Shown here: piece by piece, positions 16,392-23,821 of the stretch
How positions within the stretch are numbered: position 1 is the first letter of the stretch
How the letters are laid out: every line of letters begins with the position of its first letter
IMG/VR virus record: IMGVR_UViG_3300034198_009439
Coordinates: 1 to 64,000 of that record
Reading direction: 5' to 3' (one strand)
Length of the DNA stretch: 64,000 bases
DNA from: a virus
Program-made: the position numbers and the translations under genes
Notes under the pieces: model-generated
The model's input: only the letters and a program-made list of their open reading frames with translations
What the model was told of the DNA's origin: nothing
The model's database searches: none

Positions 16392-17401
16392 AGATTTTGA
16401 TAAATGTCTAGGAGTAATTTCTTGTCAAATGCGCCTTCAGATAATTGCTGAATCTGTTCTTGTATGATACTATCAACCGACTCAAATTTCATATTTGTGT
16501 AGTCCGTATCGTCTTGTTCTAAATCAACCTTCATGGGAATTAAGGTCATCTCTCGTAGTTGATATTTTGGAAGTAATTGCTCACGAATGAAGTTGCTTTC
16601 TTCGTAGGTAACATCAACATCTAAGTTAATACGCACATGCATGTCCCGTTCCAATAGTGTTTCGTCTGAAAGTATGTCGCTTAATTTATATACACGAAAT
16701 TTAGGTTGATTGGGCCAGCTAACGAATTTAGCTTCGCCACTCCAATCCAGTATCATCATACCGCGATCATCATCGTTCACATCAGCGTAGTTATGTGGAA
16801 ATGCGTTTCCAATATAGGTAATGTTTTTACGAAACTGTCGCTTGTGAAAGTGACCGCTGAACACTCTTTCAAAACCACTCATGTGTTCTGCCTGTAGTTC
16901 TCCGTGATCTGGCATTTCAACCAACGCATTCATATAAAAATGTGGAAGCTCAAAATGTCCAAACATATACTTGCCAGACATGTTCTTGAGTTTTTTCCAA
17001 TCTTCTTGAACTAGCCACGGAGCAATTGTTACGTCACCACTATGAAAAAAGTCATTGATAATTTGTACACGAGACAAATGCTTGGCCCATTCTACGCTGT
17101 GAATGTCGCGCTTATCTCTGTAATAGAGATCATGATTCCCCGGAATGAAAAATACTTGATCAAAAGCAGCATTCAATTGCTCAAGTGCTCGCAATCCAAA
17201 TTGTAGTGTTTGAATATTGATGCTAGCGCGATGATGGTTCCAATCTCCAAGAAAGAAGCATACATCACAGCCGTGTTTCTTGGCGGTATCTATAAACCAT
17301 TCTACGAAATTGGTACAGTCTAGATTGTGTTGAACACTGTTGCTCTTAAGTCCCCAGTGAATATCAGAGCAAACTGCCGCACGATTAAAAAGTTTTCCCA
17401 T
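16388..17401 (-). CDS. 47: Recombination endonuclease subunit gp47 (Mre11/SbcD-like)
   Basis: The 337-residue calcineurin-like phosphoesterase has the metal-binding motif series CSDIHWG (residues 12-18), FFLGDWNHH (near 50), FIPGNHDLYYRDKRD (near 96) and FSGHFHKRQF (near 185). It is the nuclease partner of gp46. Length matches T4 gp47 (339). AAAGGAAA before the ATG lies inside the end of the upstream homing endonuclease gene, whose stop overlaps this gene by 17 bases. gp46 follows with an ATGA overlap. Confidence 0.95.
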   Translation of the reverse strand: MGKLFNRAAVCSDIHWGLKSNSVQHNLDCTNFVEWFIDTAKKHGCDVCFFLGDWNHHRASINIQTLQFGLRALEQLNAAFDQVFFIPGNHDLYYRDKRDIHSVEWAKHLSRVQIINDFFHSGDVTIAPWLVQEDWKKLKNMSGKYMFGHFELPHFYMNALVEMPDHGELQAEHMSGFERVFSGHFHKRQFRKNITYIGNAFPHNYADVNDDDRGMMILDWSGEAKFVSWPNQPKFRVYKLSDILSDETLLERDMHVRINLDVDVTYEESNFIREQLLPKYQLREMTLIPMKVDLEQDDTDYTNMKFESVDSIIQEQIQQLSEGAFDKKLLLDIYQNL

Positions 17402-18158
17402 TTATTTCCTTTAAAAAATATCCATTGTGAAACAAGCCAATCGCCGATTTTTCTCTGATAGTACACATCCATTGACCTGTTTTTCGTTGAAACTCGCTTA
17501 CACTATTGTATACTTCTATGCTACCATCTTCACGCAAAACGGTAACTTTCTTTGAATTTTTTTCAGCTCCCTTTAGTCCATTTTGAATACTATAGTGCTT
17601 TACGAGTTCAGGATTTTCTTCTCTCCATTTTTTAATTCCAGCACTATGTTTATCCTTTGATCCCGGCACATATTCATAGTATCGCTTTAACGTTTCGGAC
17701 CTATTTGTGTTAGCCTCATTAGTGTGACAGTGCTTTATCATTTCTTTTCTTTGTTCAAATGTAGTATTACTCCACCGTTTTTGATTAAATACTCTCCATT
17801 GTTCTCCTAATGCTTCGCGTATGATTTCTATTTCATCATCGTTAAACATTGTTAGATCGTTATTTAACCCATCACCGCCTGGAGTACTGTTTAATCCATT
17901 TTTATAAGAATCGTAATGTTTGATATACTTTATTTCGGATAATGCAAGTTGAGAAATTGATGTAAAACCGCTATCAATTACTTCATATACACAATTTTTA
18001 GAACCGTATTTGTGTATAGCCTGATGAAATTTTCCTTTTGGATTAGTGATAGAATTTTTGAGGTGAGTTTTCCATCTACTCATTTTGTATTCTGGCTTTG
18101 TGTCTAAGCCAATATAAACTTGATTGAGTGGAATTATCGTGACTTTGTATATAAACAT
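17385..18158 (-). CDS. GIY-YIG homing endonuclease (Seg-like)
   Basis: The 257-residue protein opens FIYKVTIIPLNQVYIGLDTK, the GIY-YIG core in the variant IYK...VYIG. The catalytic Arg and helix (KMSRWKTHLKNS), AIHKYGSKNCVYEVI and a conserved Glu (ALSEIKYIKHYDSYKNGLNS) follow, the signature of T4 Seg-type enzymes. The C-terminal part has a NUMOD-like DNA-binding repeat (VYNSVSEFQRKTGQWMCTI). It is inserted between gp55 and gp47 and its end overlaps gp47 by 17 bases, so it was fitted in without breaking the operon. GATAAATA at 18186-18193 (minus) may give it its own late promoter. Confidence 0.85.
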   Translation of the reverse strand: MFIYKVTIIPLNQVYIGLDTKPEYKMSRWKTHLKNSITNPKGKFHQAIHKYGSKNCVYEVIDSGFTSISQLALSEIKYIKHYDSYKNGLNSTPGGDGLNNDLTMFNDDEIEIIREALGEQWRVFNQKRWSNTTFEQRKEMIKHCHTNEANTNRSETLKRYYEYVPGSKDKHSAGIKKWREENPELVKHYSIQNGLKGAEKNSKKVTVLREDGSIEVYNSVSEFQRKTGQWMCTIREKSAIGLFHNGYFLKEINGKTF

Positions 18159-18185
18159 ATTTTATCCCCAAATGAATGATAGGTT

Positions 18186-18193
18186 TATTTATC
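18186..18193 (-). promoter_or_regulatory. Late-promoter-like GATAAATA before homing endonuclease
   Basis: GATAAATA on the minus strand lies 28 bases before the ATG of the GIY-YIG gene, within the gap after the gp55 stop. Confidence 0.45.
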
Positions 18194-18217
18194 ACTCAGG
18201 GATAAAGACATTACCAA

Positions 18218-19102
18218 TTATTCGTCTGAATGATGACCTTCGCTATTCTGTCTGCTCCAACTTGGATTCAATCCATTCATTTCCAAAATATCGTCGCGAA
18301 TGTTTTGATTTCGTTTTTCCGAATTTAGTACTCGTCTAAAGCTGTTGTTTATGGCGGCCGTGTAGTATGCAAATGGATTTTGACTTTTGGATTCGTTGAA
18401 TCTCAGCCCAACATATGTTAGCTGAAGTATTGCAGAGCCACGCATTTCATCTACATAAGTATAACCTCGCCAGTTAAAACGCATGGCGTATTTCTCGCAC
18501 AGCATCAAATACATCTTGGCTAATTTGTTTGTGATATGACCGTGATCCTTTGAAAAAGAACCAGTGCTTAAATCTCCAGCCCAATGACTTTTACCAACAC
18601 AAATTAGATTATCGTATTCGTCAAACTTGTAATGCTGAAATGGAGGAAAATTAACACGAATATGAACCATATCATCCATACCCATTTCTTTTGCCAATTC
18701 ACTATCTTCTAAATCATCAAATGATACTGCTGCTGCTTCATCATCGTCAAAGTCAAAAATTTCTTTAGCGCTCTTTGGTTTAACTGTTTTTCTTGGTTGT
18801 TTGGGTGCTAGTGGAATATGATCCCAAGTCATGACTCTGAATATTAAGTCTGTTTTCTTTATGTCACTGATATCTATTTTTTCTTTATCCGCTTTTGCTT
18901 CTATTGCGTTTTGAATAGTGCTGGGACGAGAAGTGTACTCTAGATTTTTTTCTAAACTACTGTTGTCTTCGTAGTCAATGATATAGTCATACTTGTGATA
19001 TTCTGGGTCACTATACACGCAGTAGGTGTTTTTGCTTAGATGAATCTCTTTGAGAATATCTTTATTGTTTAGATAGTTTACGGGTTTTTTTTGTATACTC
19101 AT
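18218..19102 (-). CDS. 55: Late sigma factor gp55 with long N-terminal extension
   Basis: The C-terminal ~120 residues contain KLAKMYLMLCEKYAMRFNWR, then YTYVDEMRGSAILQLTYVGL, then FAYYTAAINNSFRRVLNSEK. This is the sigma region 2-like block of T4 gp55, which directs RNA polymerase to TATAAATA promoters. The first ~170 residues are extra: T4 gp55 has only 185 residues, this protein 294. The extension starts PVNYLNNKDILKEIHLSKNT, has an acidic patch (FDFDDDEAAAVSFDDLEDSE) and looks like a separate conserved phage domain fused to the sigma. A sliding-clamp-binding C-terminus is not obvious. A sigma70-like promoter lies upstream, as expected for pre-late expression. Confidence 0.88.
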   Translation of the reverse strand: MSIQKKPVNYLNNKDILKEIHLSKNTYCVYSDPEYHKYDYIIDYEDNSSLEKNLEYTSRPSTIQNAIEAKADKEKIDISDIKKTDLIFRVMTWDHIPLAPKQPRKTVKPKSAKEIFDFDDDEAAAVSFDDLEDSELAKEMGMDDMVHIRVNFPPFQHYKFDEYDNLICVGKSHWAGDLSTGSFSKDHGHITNKLAKMYLMLCEKYAMRFNWRGYTYVDEMRGSAILQLTYVGLRFNESKSQNPFAYYTAAINNSFRRVLNSEKRNQNIRDDILEMNGLNPSWSRQNSEGHHSDE

Positions 19103-19126
19103 TATTAAAGGTTGTTATATGTTAGT

Positions 19127-19154
19127 AGTGTATCATAAAGACAACACAAGTCAA
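19127..19154 (-). promoter_or_regulatory. Possible host-type sigma70 promoter for gp55
   Basis: On the minus strand TTGACT (19154-19149), a 16-base spacer and TACACT (19132-19127) lie about 25 bases before the gp55 ATG. The -35 is 5 of 6 and the -10 is 4 of 6 to consensus. A non-late promoter would make sense for the late sigma gene. Confidence 0.4.
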
Positions 19155-19218
19155 TAGAAGTGGAATGAAAAAGTCGCATATTATTTAGGACTAAATATGT
19201 TATAGGAATCTATAGATT

Positions 19219-20997
19219 ATGGCCGACAATAAAACTGCTAATGAATGGAAACAATCTGCTACTACTCTGAATGCTCAAATTGATAAACTTCAAGCAGATC
19301 AAGATAATGTTGCGGATAAAATAAGTCAGCTCACTCAACAGCAAATTAAATTATTAGGGGTAACTAGAAATCTTCCAGCTGGCAGTGCTGAGCGTAACGC
19401 TGCCAATAAAGAATATGGCGAGTTAACGTCACAGATTCAACAATTAACGTCTCAAAAAAATCAATTAAGTCAACAAATAGTAGATATAGATTCACAAGTG
19501 CAAGCTGCTGAGCGTCAAGCCGGTATCGCCAATGCTGCTGTTGATGACACTAAAAAAAATACGCCGCCTGCCAATTCAAACCCAGGAAATAATACTGACG
19601 TAGCTACTACTTCTGAACCATCATCAAGCACTGGTACTACCGCACAATCAGTTGATTCTCCGACAAACAACAATACAACTGAAAACCCAAATTTAGTTCG
19701 TCCGCCGACCGTGGCAGAAACTAGTCCCGATACTTCAACTCCTTCAGTACAATCTCTGTCTAGTGGCACTAATTTAGAACCATCGCCTCCAGCAATACAA
19801 GTTCCTGACGAATTATCTCAGCAAGCTTCGTCGAGTGAATCTGCTAGCACTCCGACAGTAAGTGAAGCGCCTGCGGATGAGCCATACACTGATCCTAATC
19901 AAAGAATAGATATTACATATCAAATCACTGGAAGATATCCAGGCATACAAAAAGCTCCACTGCCAGTACTGACACCGAATCTGTCGGCCACTGGTGACAT
20001 TCCAGTAAATATAACTATACCTCCAGTAGTCCCGGCCGAGGAGCCGCAAACTCCATTTACAGCAGAAGATTTACAACCAGGAAGAACAGGGGTAAATCCA
20101 CCCATCCCAGACGAGCCGCCGCAAACTCCATTTACAGCAGAAGATTTACAACCAGGAAGAACAGGGGTAAATCCACCTGCGCCTCCACCGGCCCCACGTT
20201 CACCGCCTCCAATCATAGCTACTAAGAAAAAAACAGACTGGAGATTTAGAATCAGTTTATCCGATAAAGCAGAGTACTTCTATAAAATAGCCGAGCGTGG
20301 ACACTTGTTACATCCACTAAAGACAACCAATGGAGTTATATTTCCGTACACTCCGGACATATCAGTATCATACGTGGCTAATTATGAGCCTACTGAAATC
20401 ACACACTCAAACTACAGAATTCATAACTACAAGAGTAGTGCCATAGAAAACATTACTATTAATGGAGAATTTACGGCACAAGATTCGATAGAAGCGGAAT
20501 ACGTATTGGCGGTAATACACTTTTTTAGATGTGCTACTAAGATGTTTTACGGAAAAGACACTAGCCCAAAAGCAGGAACTCCACCACCGCTGTGTTATAT
20601 GAGTGGGCACGGAACATACGGGTTTGATAATCATCCAATAGTAATTACTAATTTTACTCTTAGCTATCCAAACGATGTTGACTATATAAGTACTGGTGAC
20701 AATACCAATTACGCTTTACCGACGTACAACAAACCAATAATCGGTCAACCAACTAGATTACAACGTCTTATGAAATCCGGATTGAAACCTGATGGCAGCG
20801 CAGTCTCCGCGCCAAAAGTAAACACACAAACAAGCACTACGGAAATAACAAGAATTCCGTCTAAATTAAAAATAAGTATAAGTGCTATACCGATAGTAAC
20901 TAGAAATGATATCAGTAATAATTTTAGTCTAGCTGAGTACGCTAGTGGAGCGTTATTACGTGCGGATAAAAATAAAACAAAAAGAGGAATGTGGTAA
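19219..20997 (+). CDS. 48: Baseplate tail-tube cap gp48-like, with long N-terminal extension
   Basis: Residues about 335-592 match the gp48/gp54 tail-tube cap family: FPYTPDISVSYVANYEPTEI, then HSNYRIHNYKSSAIENITIN, then AEYVLAVIHFFRCATKMFYG. This protein would cap the baseplate hub and start tail-tube growth. The first ~105 residues form a Gln-rich coiled coil (KLQADQDNVADKISQLTQQQ). Residues 110-330 are Pro/Thr/Ser-rich and probably disordered, with a perfect 25-residue tandem repeat. T4 gp48 is 364 residues, so the extension is unusual. A GACTAAATAT string near 19191 may be its late promoter. The gene ends TAATG, overlapping gp53. Confidence 0.8.
   Translation: MADNKTANEWKQSATTLNAQIDKLQADQDNVADKISQLTQQQIKLLGVTRNLPAGSAERNAANKEYGELTSQIQQLTSQKNQLSQQIVDIDSQVQAAERQAGIANAAVDDTKKNTPPANSNPGNNTDVATTSEPSSSTGTTAQSVDSPTNNNTTENPNLVRPPTVAETSPDTSTPSVQSLSSGTNLEPSPPAIQVPDELSQQASSSESASTPTVSEAPADEPYTDPNQRIDITYQITGRYPGIQKAPLPVLTPNLSATGDIPVNITIPPVVPAEEPQTPFTAEDLQPGRTGVNPPIPDEPPQTPFTAEDLQPGRTGVNPPAPPPAPRSPPPIIATKKKTDWRFRISLSDKAEYFYKIAERGHLLHPLKTTNGVIFPYTPDISVSYVANYEPTEITHSNYRIHNYKSSAIENITINGEFTAQDSIEAEYVLAVIHFFRCATKMFYGKDTSPKAGTPPPLCYMSGHGTYGFDNHPIVITNFTLSYPNDVDYISTGDNTNYALPTYNKPIIGQPTRLQRLMKSGLKPDGSAVSAPKVNTQTSTTEITRIPSKLKISISAIPIVTRNDISNNFSLAEYASGALLRADKNKTKRGMW
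20044..20177. repeat. Perfect 59-bp direct repeat (75-bp period) in gp48-like gene
   Basis: The 59-bp unit starting CCGCAAACTCCATTTACAGC occurs at 20044-20102 and again at 20119-20177 with no mismatch that I can see. It encodes PQTPFTAEDLQPGRTGVNPP twice in the disordered region. Confidence 0.9.
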
Positions 20998-21296
20998 TGG
21001 CATATCCAGCAAACAGTGTGTACTTTGATAGTAGTATAGTTAACAATCAATATCTGGATGTAATGATTAATCGTCCAGTGCTTGGCGATCAATCGGATGT
21101 GTATTGGAAAATTACGTCCACATATAACTTACGACCGGACTTACTAGCTTATGACTTGTACAACGATAGTAAATTATGGTGGATATTTGCTCAGCGAAAT
21201 CCAAACACACTTAAGGATCCATTATTTGACTTTGTAACAGGAGTCAGTATATATATTCCAAATCAAACTCAATTAACTACAGCACTAGGACTATAA
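20997..21296 (+). CDS. 53: Baseplate wedge protein gp53
   Basis: I choose the ATG at 20997 (99 residues), which overlaps the gp48-like stop as TAATG, over a GTG six bases upstream. MAYPANSVYFDSSIVNNQYL, then YDLYNDSKLWWIFAQRNPNT is the LysM-like gp53 pattern (T4 gp53 is 196 residues). gp53 joins baseplate wedges around the hub. It is followed directly by the next structural gene (stop TAA, then ATG at 21297). AGAGG lies about 12 bases upstream. Confidence 0.88.
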   Translation: MAYPANSVYFDSSIVNNQYLDVMINRPVLGDQSDVYWKITSTYNLRPDLLAYDLYNDSKLWWIFAQRNPNTLKDPLFDFVTGVSIYIPNQTQLTTALGL

Positions 21297-23819
21297 ATGA
21301 CTGTTGTAAGCGACGAAAATCTAAAGTCTCAGGCTGCTGCTCCCGAGAAATCAAAAGATGTAATTACAACAGCCTTAAGAAGAAAAAATCCACTAGGGCA
21401 CTATAGTAGCTACACTTATAACATTACGTTGTATATGGCAACACCAGAAGCCATAGCAAAATTTATAAATTCTGGAAAATTTGAAAGACGCGGTGGAGGA
21501 TATTATATAGTAGCTCAGAGTGGTGGCATAAGTCCAGCCGAGCCGCGATTAATGACTTCAAGCGGTAAACTAGGCCCGGGTGCTGGTCTAGATTTTTACA
21601 TAGATGATTTAGATTTTGAAATATTAATGCCAGGTGGAGACAAAACTCCATCTGTTGGAACACAACTAAATTTCAAAATAATTGAGCCAATTGGATTTAC
21701 ATTGTTCACTAAATTGTCTCAGGCGTGCGCTCTTATAAATCAAGAAAGCGATATACTTAAAGAGGGTCCAAAACCAAACTTGTTTCAACAGCATTACGTT
21801 ATTGGAATAAGATTTTATGGGTACGATGAGGCTGGAAATATTATTACAGGAAAAGAATTCAGCAGAAAAGAACAGTCGGGTTACGTAGACGCTGAAACCG
21901 CTATCACTGATGATTACGCATCGTTTGAAAGATTTTTTCCTATTGTAATGAACAAAGCCACGTATAAACTAGATGGACGCACAGTGACCTACAATGTAGA
22001 AGCATCATCTCTAAATCTACAAGCTAGTTTCGGCGCAAAACGTGGCATGGTAAAAAAACAGTCTACTATAGTGGCGGGAACAGTAGACGAGGCACTACAG
22101 TCGGAAGGAAAATCAAGCGCTACTAGTCGAGGACTCATGCAGATACTAAACGAACAAGAGCTTGACGAAGTGTCTAATAAGTTAATTAATGAGCCTTCCA
22201 AGTACTCAATTGAATGGAACTTAAAAGAAAGTATCAAAACTGAAAAATTAAACAGTGATAAGGAGTATCAAAATCAGCTAGCGGTTCTTCCAGGAATAGC
22301 AAGAACGTCGGATGTTGATGTTAAAGCGTCAGCAAGCTCACAATCTATTCCATCTGGAAAACAATTAATACCAATAGCAGCGGGAACATCTATACTAAGT
22401 GTAATAGACAATGTAATTACAAAAAGTGAATACGTAAGCAAGGCATTGATAGCACAAAACACTAGTGCGATTGAAACTGCTACGAAGAAAAATGAAACCA
22501 CGTTGGAATTGAATTGGTTTACGGTAAATCCCGTTGTTTATCCACTGAAATTTGATCCAAAGACAAATGACTGGGCATACAACATTACCTATCAAATACA
22601 AGAGTACAAGGTTCCTTATCTTAGAACACTGTACAAGGCAAAAAATACCAGATATTACGGCCCGCATAAGGAGTATAACTTTTTCTTAACTGGTAAGAAT
22701 ACCGAAGTAATTAGCTACGAACAAAGCTACGATAATCAATTTTATATTATTGCTGCTATGTCTACTTCAAATGATGTGGACACTACAGCAAACGTTGGAT
22801 CGGTTCCAGTTAGACCACAAGTCACTAGCACTGGATCGCCAGCTATGGGTAAACAGAACAAGGGTAGTGAAATTAACACAAATGTAAGAGCTAATTTATT
22901 CAGCGTTGCTGATCAGGCTATGGCCAAAATAAGAATATTGGGCGATCCCGATTATCTCATGCAGAACATCAGTGCTGCGCCAAAATTTACTAGCGACAAT
23001 TTTAAAAAGATGTACGGCGGCGATGGGTTCAGTATTAATCCATACGGCGGACAAATATTTGTCGAGATAATTTTTAAATTAGCAGAAGATTATCAAGACA
23101 ATGGATTGCTAGATGTTAATAATCAAATAAAATTTTACTCTACGTTTGACGCCACTCAGAGCAAAATTCAGGGCGTAGTATACAGAGTTGCGGGAGTAAA
23201 GAACTTGTTCAGTCGTGGACAATTTACTCAGGAATTGGACTTGATTCTCATACAAGATAGTCAGTTAAATCTAGATGATAAGCCAAATGGAATACAAGCA
23301 CCGCGCGCTGAACCTGGGGCTATTAATTCCTCTACCGATAGAACATCAAAGCAAATAGAGGAAGCAAAAAGAGTGGAACAAGAGGGTGGATGGAAATATA
23401 GAACGGTCTTAACGGATCAGCAAGCAAGGGATGCCGATAAAAGAGTGGTTGGAGCCCCGCTAAATGATATTAGACAGCGAGAGACTAACAAACCGAACTT
23501 GGCTAATGCTTCATCGGTCTTTAAACAAAGTTCTGATAATTCTTCAAGACCGAATTACACAATTACCGATACTGTTCCGAGATACAACCCAAAAAATTTT
23601 TACTCAGTGCCGGTAAATATAGACACTCCGAATGGACCAGTCGTGGATGAAGAGGGAACTATTACTAAAAAAGATGATAAAAAATCAGATACTCAATCGG
23701 TGTCTGTTAACCAACGACTCACTGAAGCTTTTAGTGGGGGAAATAAGAATCTCATCAATCAGTTACGCTCTAAATTAGGAATACCAGTAGGCGGTACTGG
23801 TGGGGGTCGCGGTGGATAA
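21297..23819 (+). CDS. Putative baseplate hub structural protein
   Basis: The 840-residue protein begins after a short charged leader with NPLGHYSSYTYNITLYMATP, a start I associate with large virion proteins of myoviruses. It continues with beta-rich segments (DFYIDDLDFEILMPGGDKTP; YNVEASSLNLQASFGAKRG) and a charged, Gly-rich C-terminus. It lies between gp53 and the gp5-like needle gene, starting right after the gp53 stop and ending two bases before the next ATG. T4 has hub protein gp27 as the direct partner of gp5, so a gp27-like role is a reasonable positional guess; I see no clear gp27 motif. Confidence 0.6.
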   Translation: MTVVSDENLKSQAAAPEKSKDVITTALRRKNPLGHYSSYTYNITLYMATPEAIAKFINSGKFERRGGGYYIVAQSGGISPAEPRLMTSSGKLGPGAGLDFYIDDLDFEILMPGGDKTPSVGTQLNFKIIEPIGFTLFTKLSQACALINQESDILKEGPKPNLFQQHYVIGIRFYGYDEAGNIITGKEFSRKEQSGYVDAETAITDDYASFERFFPIVMNKATYKLDGRTVTYNVEASSLNLQASFGAKRGMVKKQSTIVAGTVDEALQSEGKSSATSRGLMQILNEQELDEVSNKLINEPSKYSIEWNLKESIKTEKLNSDKEYQNQLAVLPGIARTSDVDVKASASSQSIPSGKQLIPIAAGTSILSVIDNVITKSEYVSKALIAQNTSAIETATKKNETTLELNWFTVNPVVYPLKFDPKTNDWAYNITYQIQEYKVPYLRTLYKAKNTRYYGPHKEYNFFLTGKNTEVISYEQSYDNQFYIIAAMSTSNDVDTTANVGSVPVRPQVTSTGSPAMGKQNKGSEINTNVRANLFSVADQAMAKIRILGDPDYLMQNISAAPKFTSDNFKKMYGGDGFSINPYGGQIFVEIIFKLAEDYQDNGLLDVNNQIKFYSTFDATQSKIQGVVYRVAGVKNLFSRGQFTQELDLILIQDSQLNLDDKPNGIQAPRAEPGAINSSTDRTSKQIEEAKRVEQEGGWKYRTVLTDQQARDADKRVVGAPLNDIRQRETNKPNLANASSVFKQSSDNSSRPNYTITDTVPRYNPKNFYSVPVNIDTPNGPVVDEEGTITKKDDKKSDTQSVSVNQRLTEAFSGGNKNLINQLRSKLGIPVGGTGGGRGG

Positions 23820-23821
23820 TT

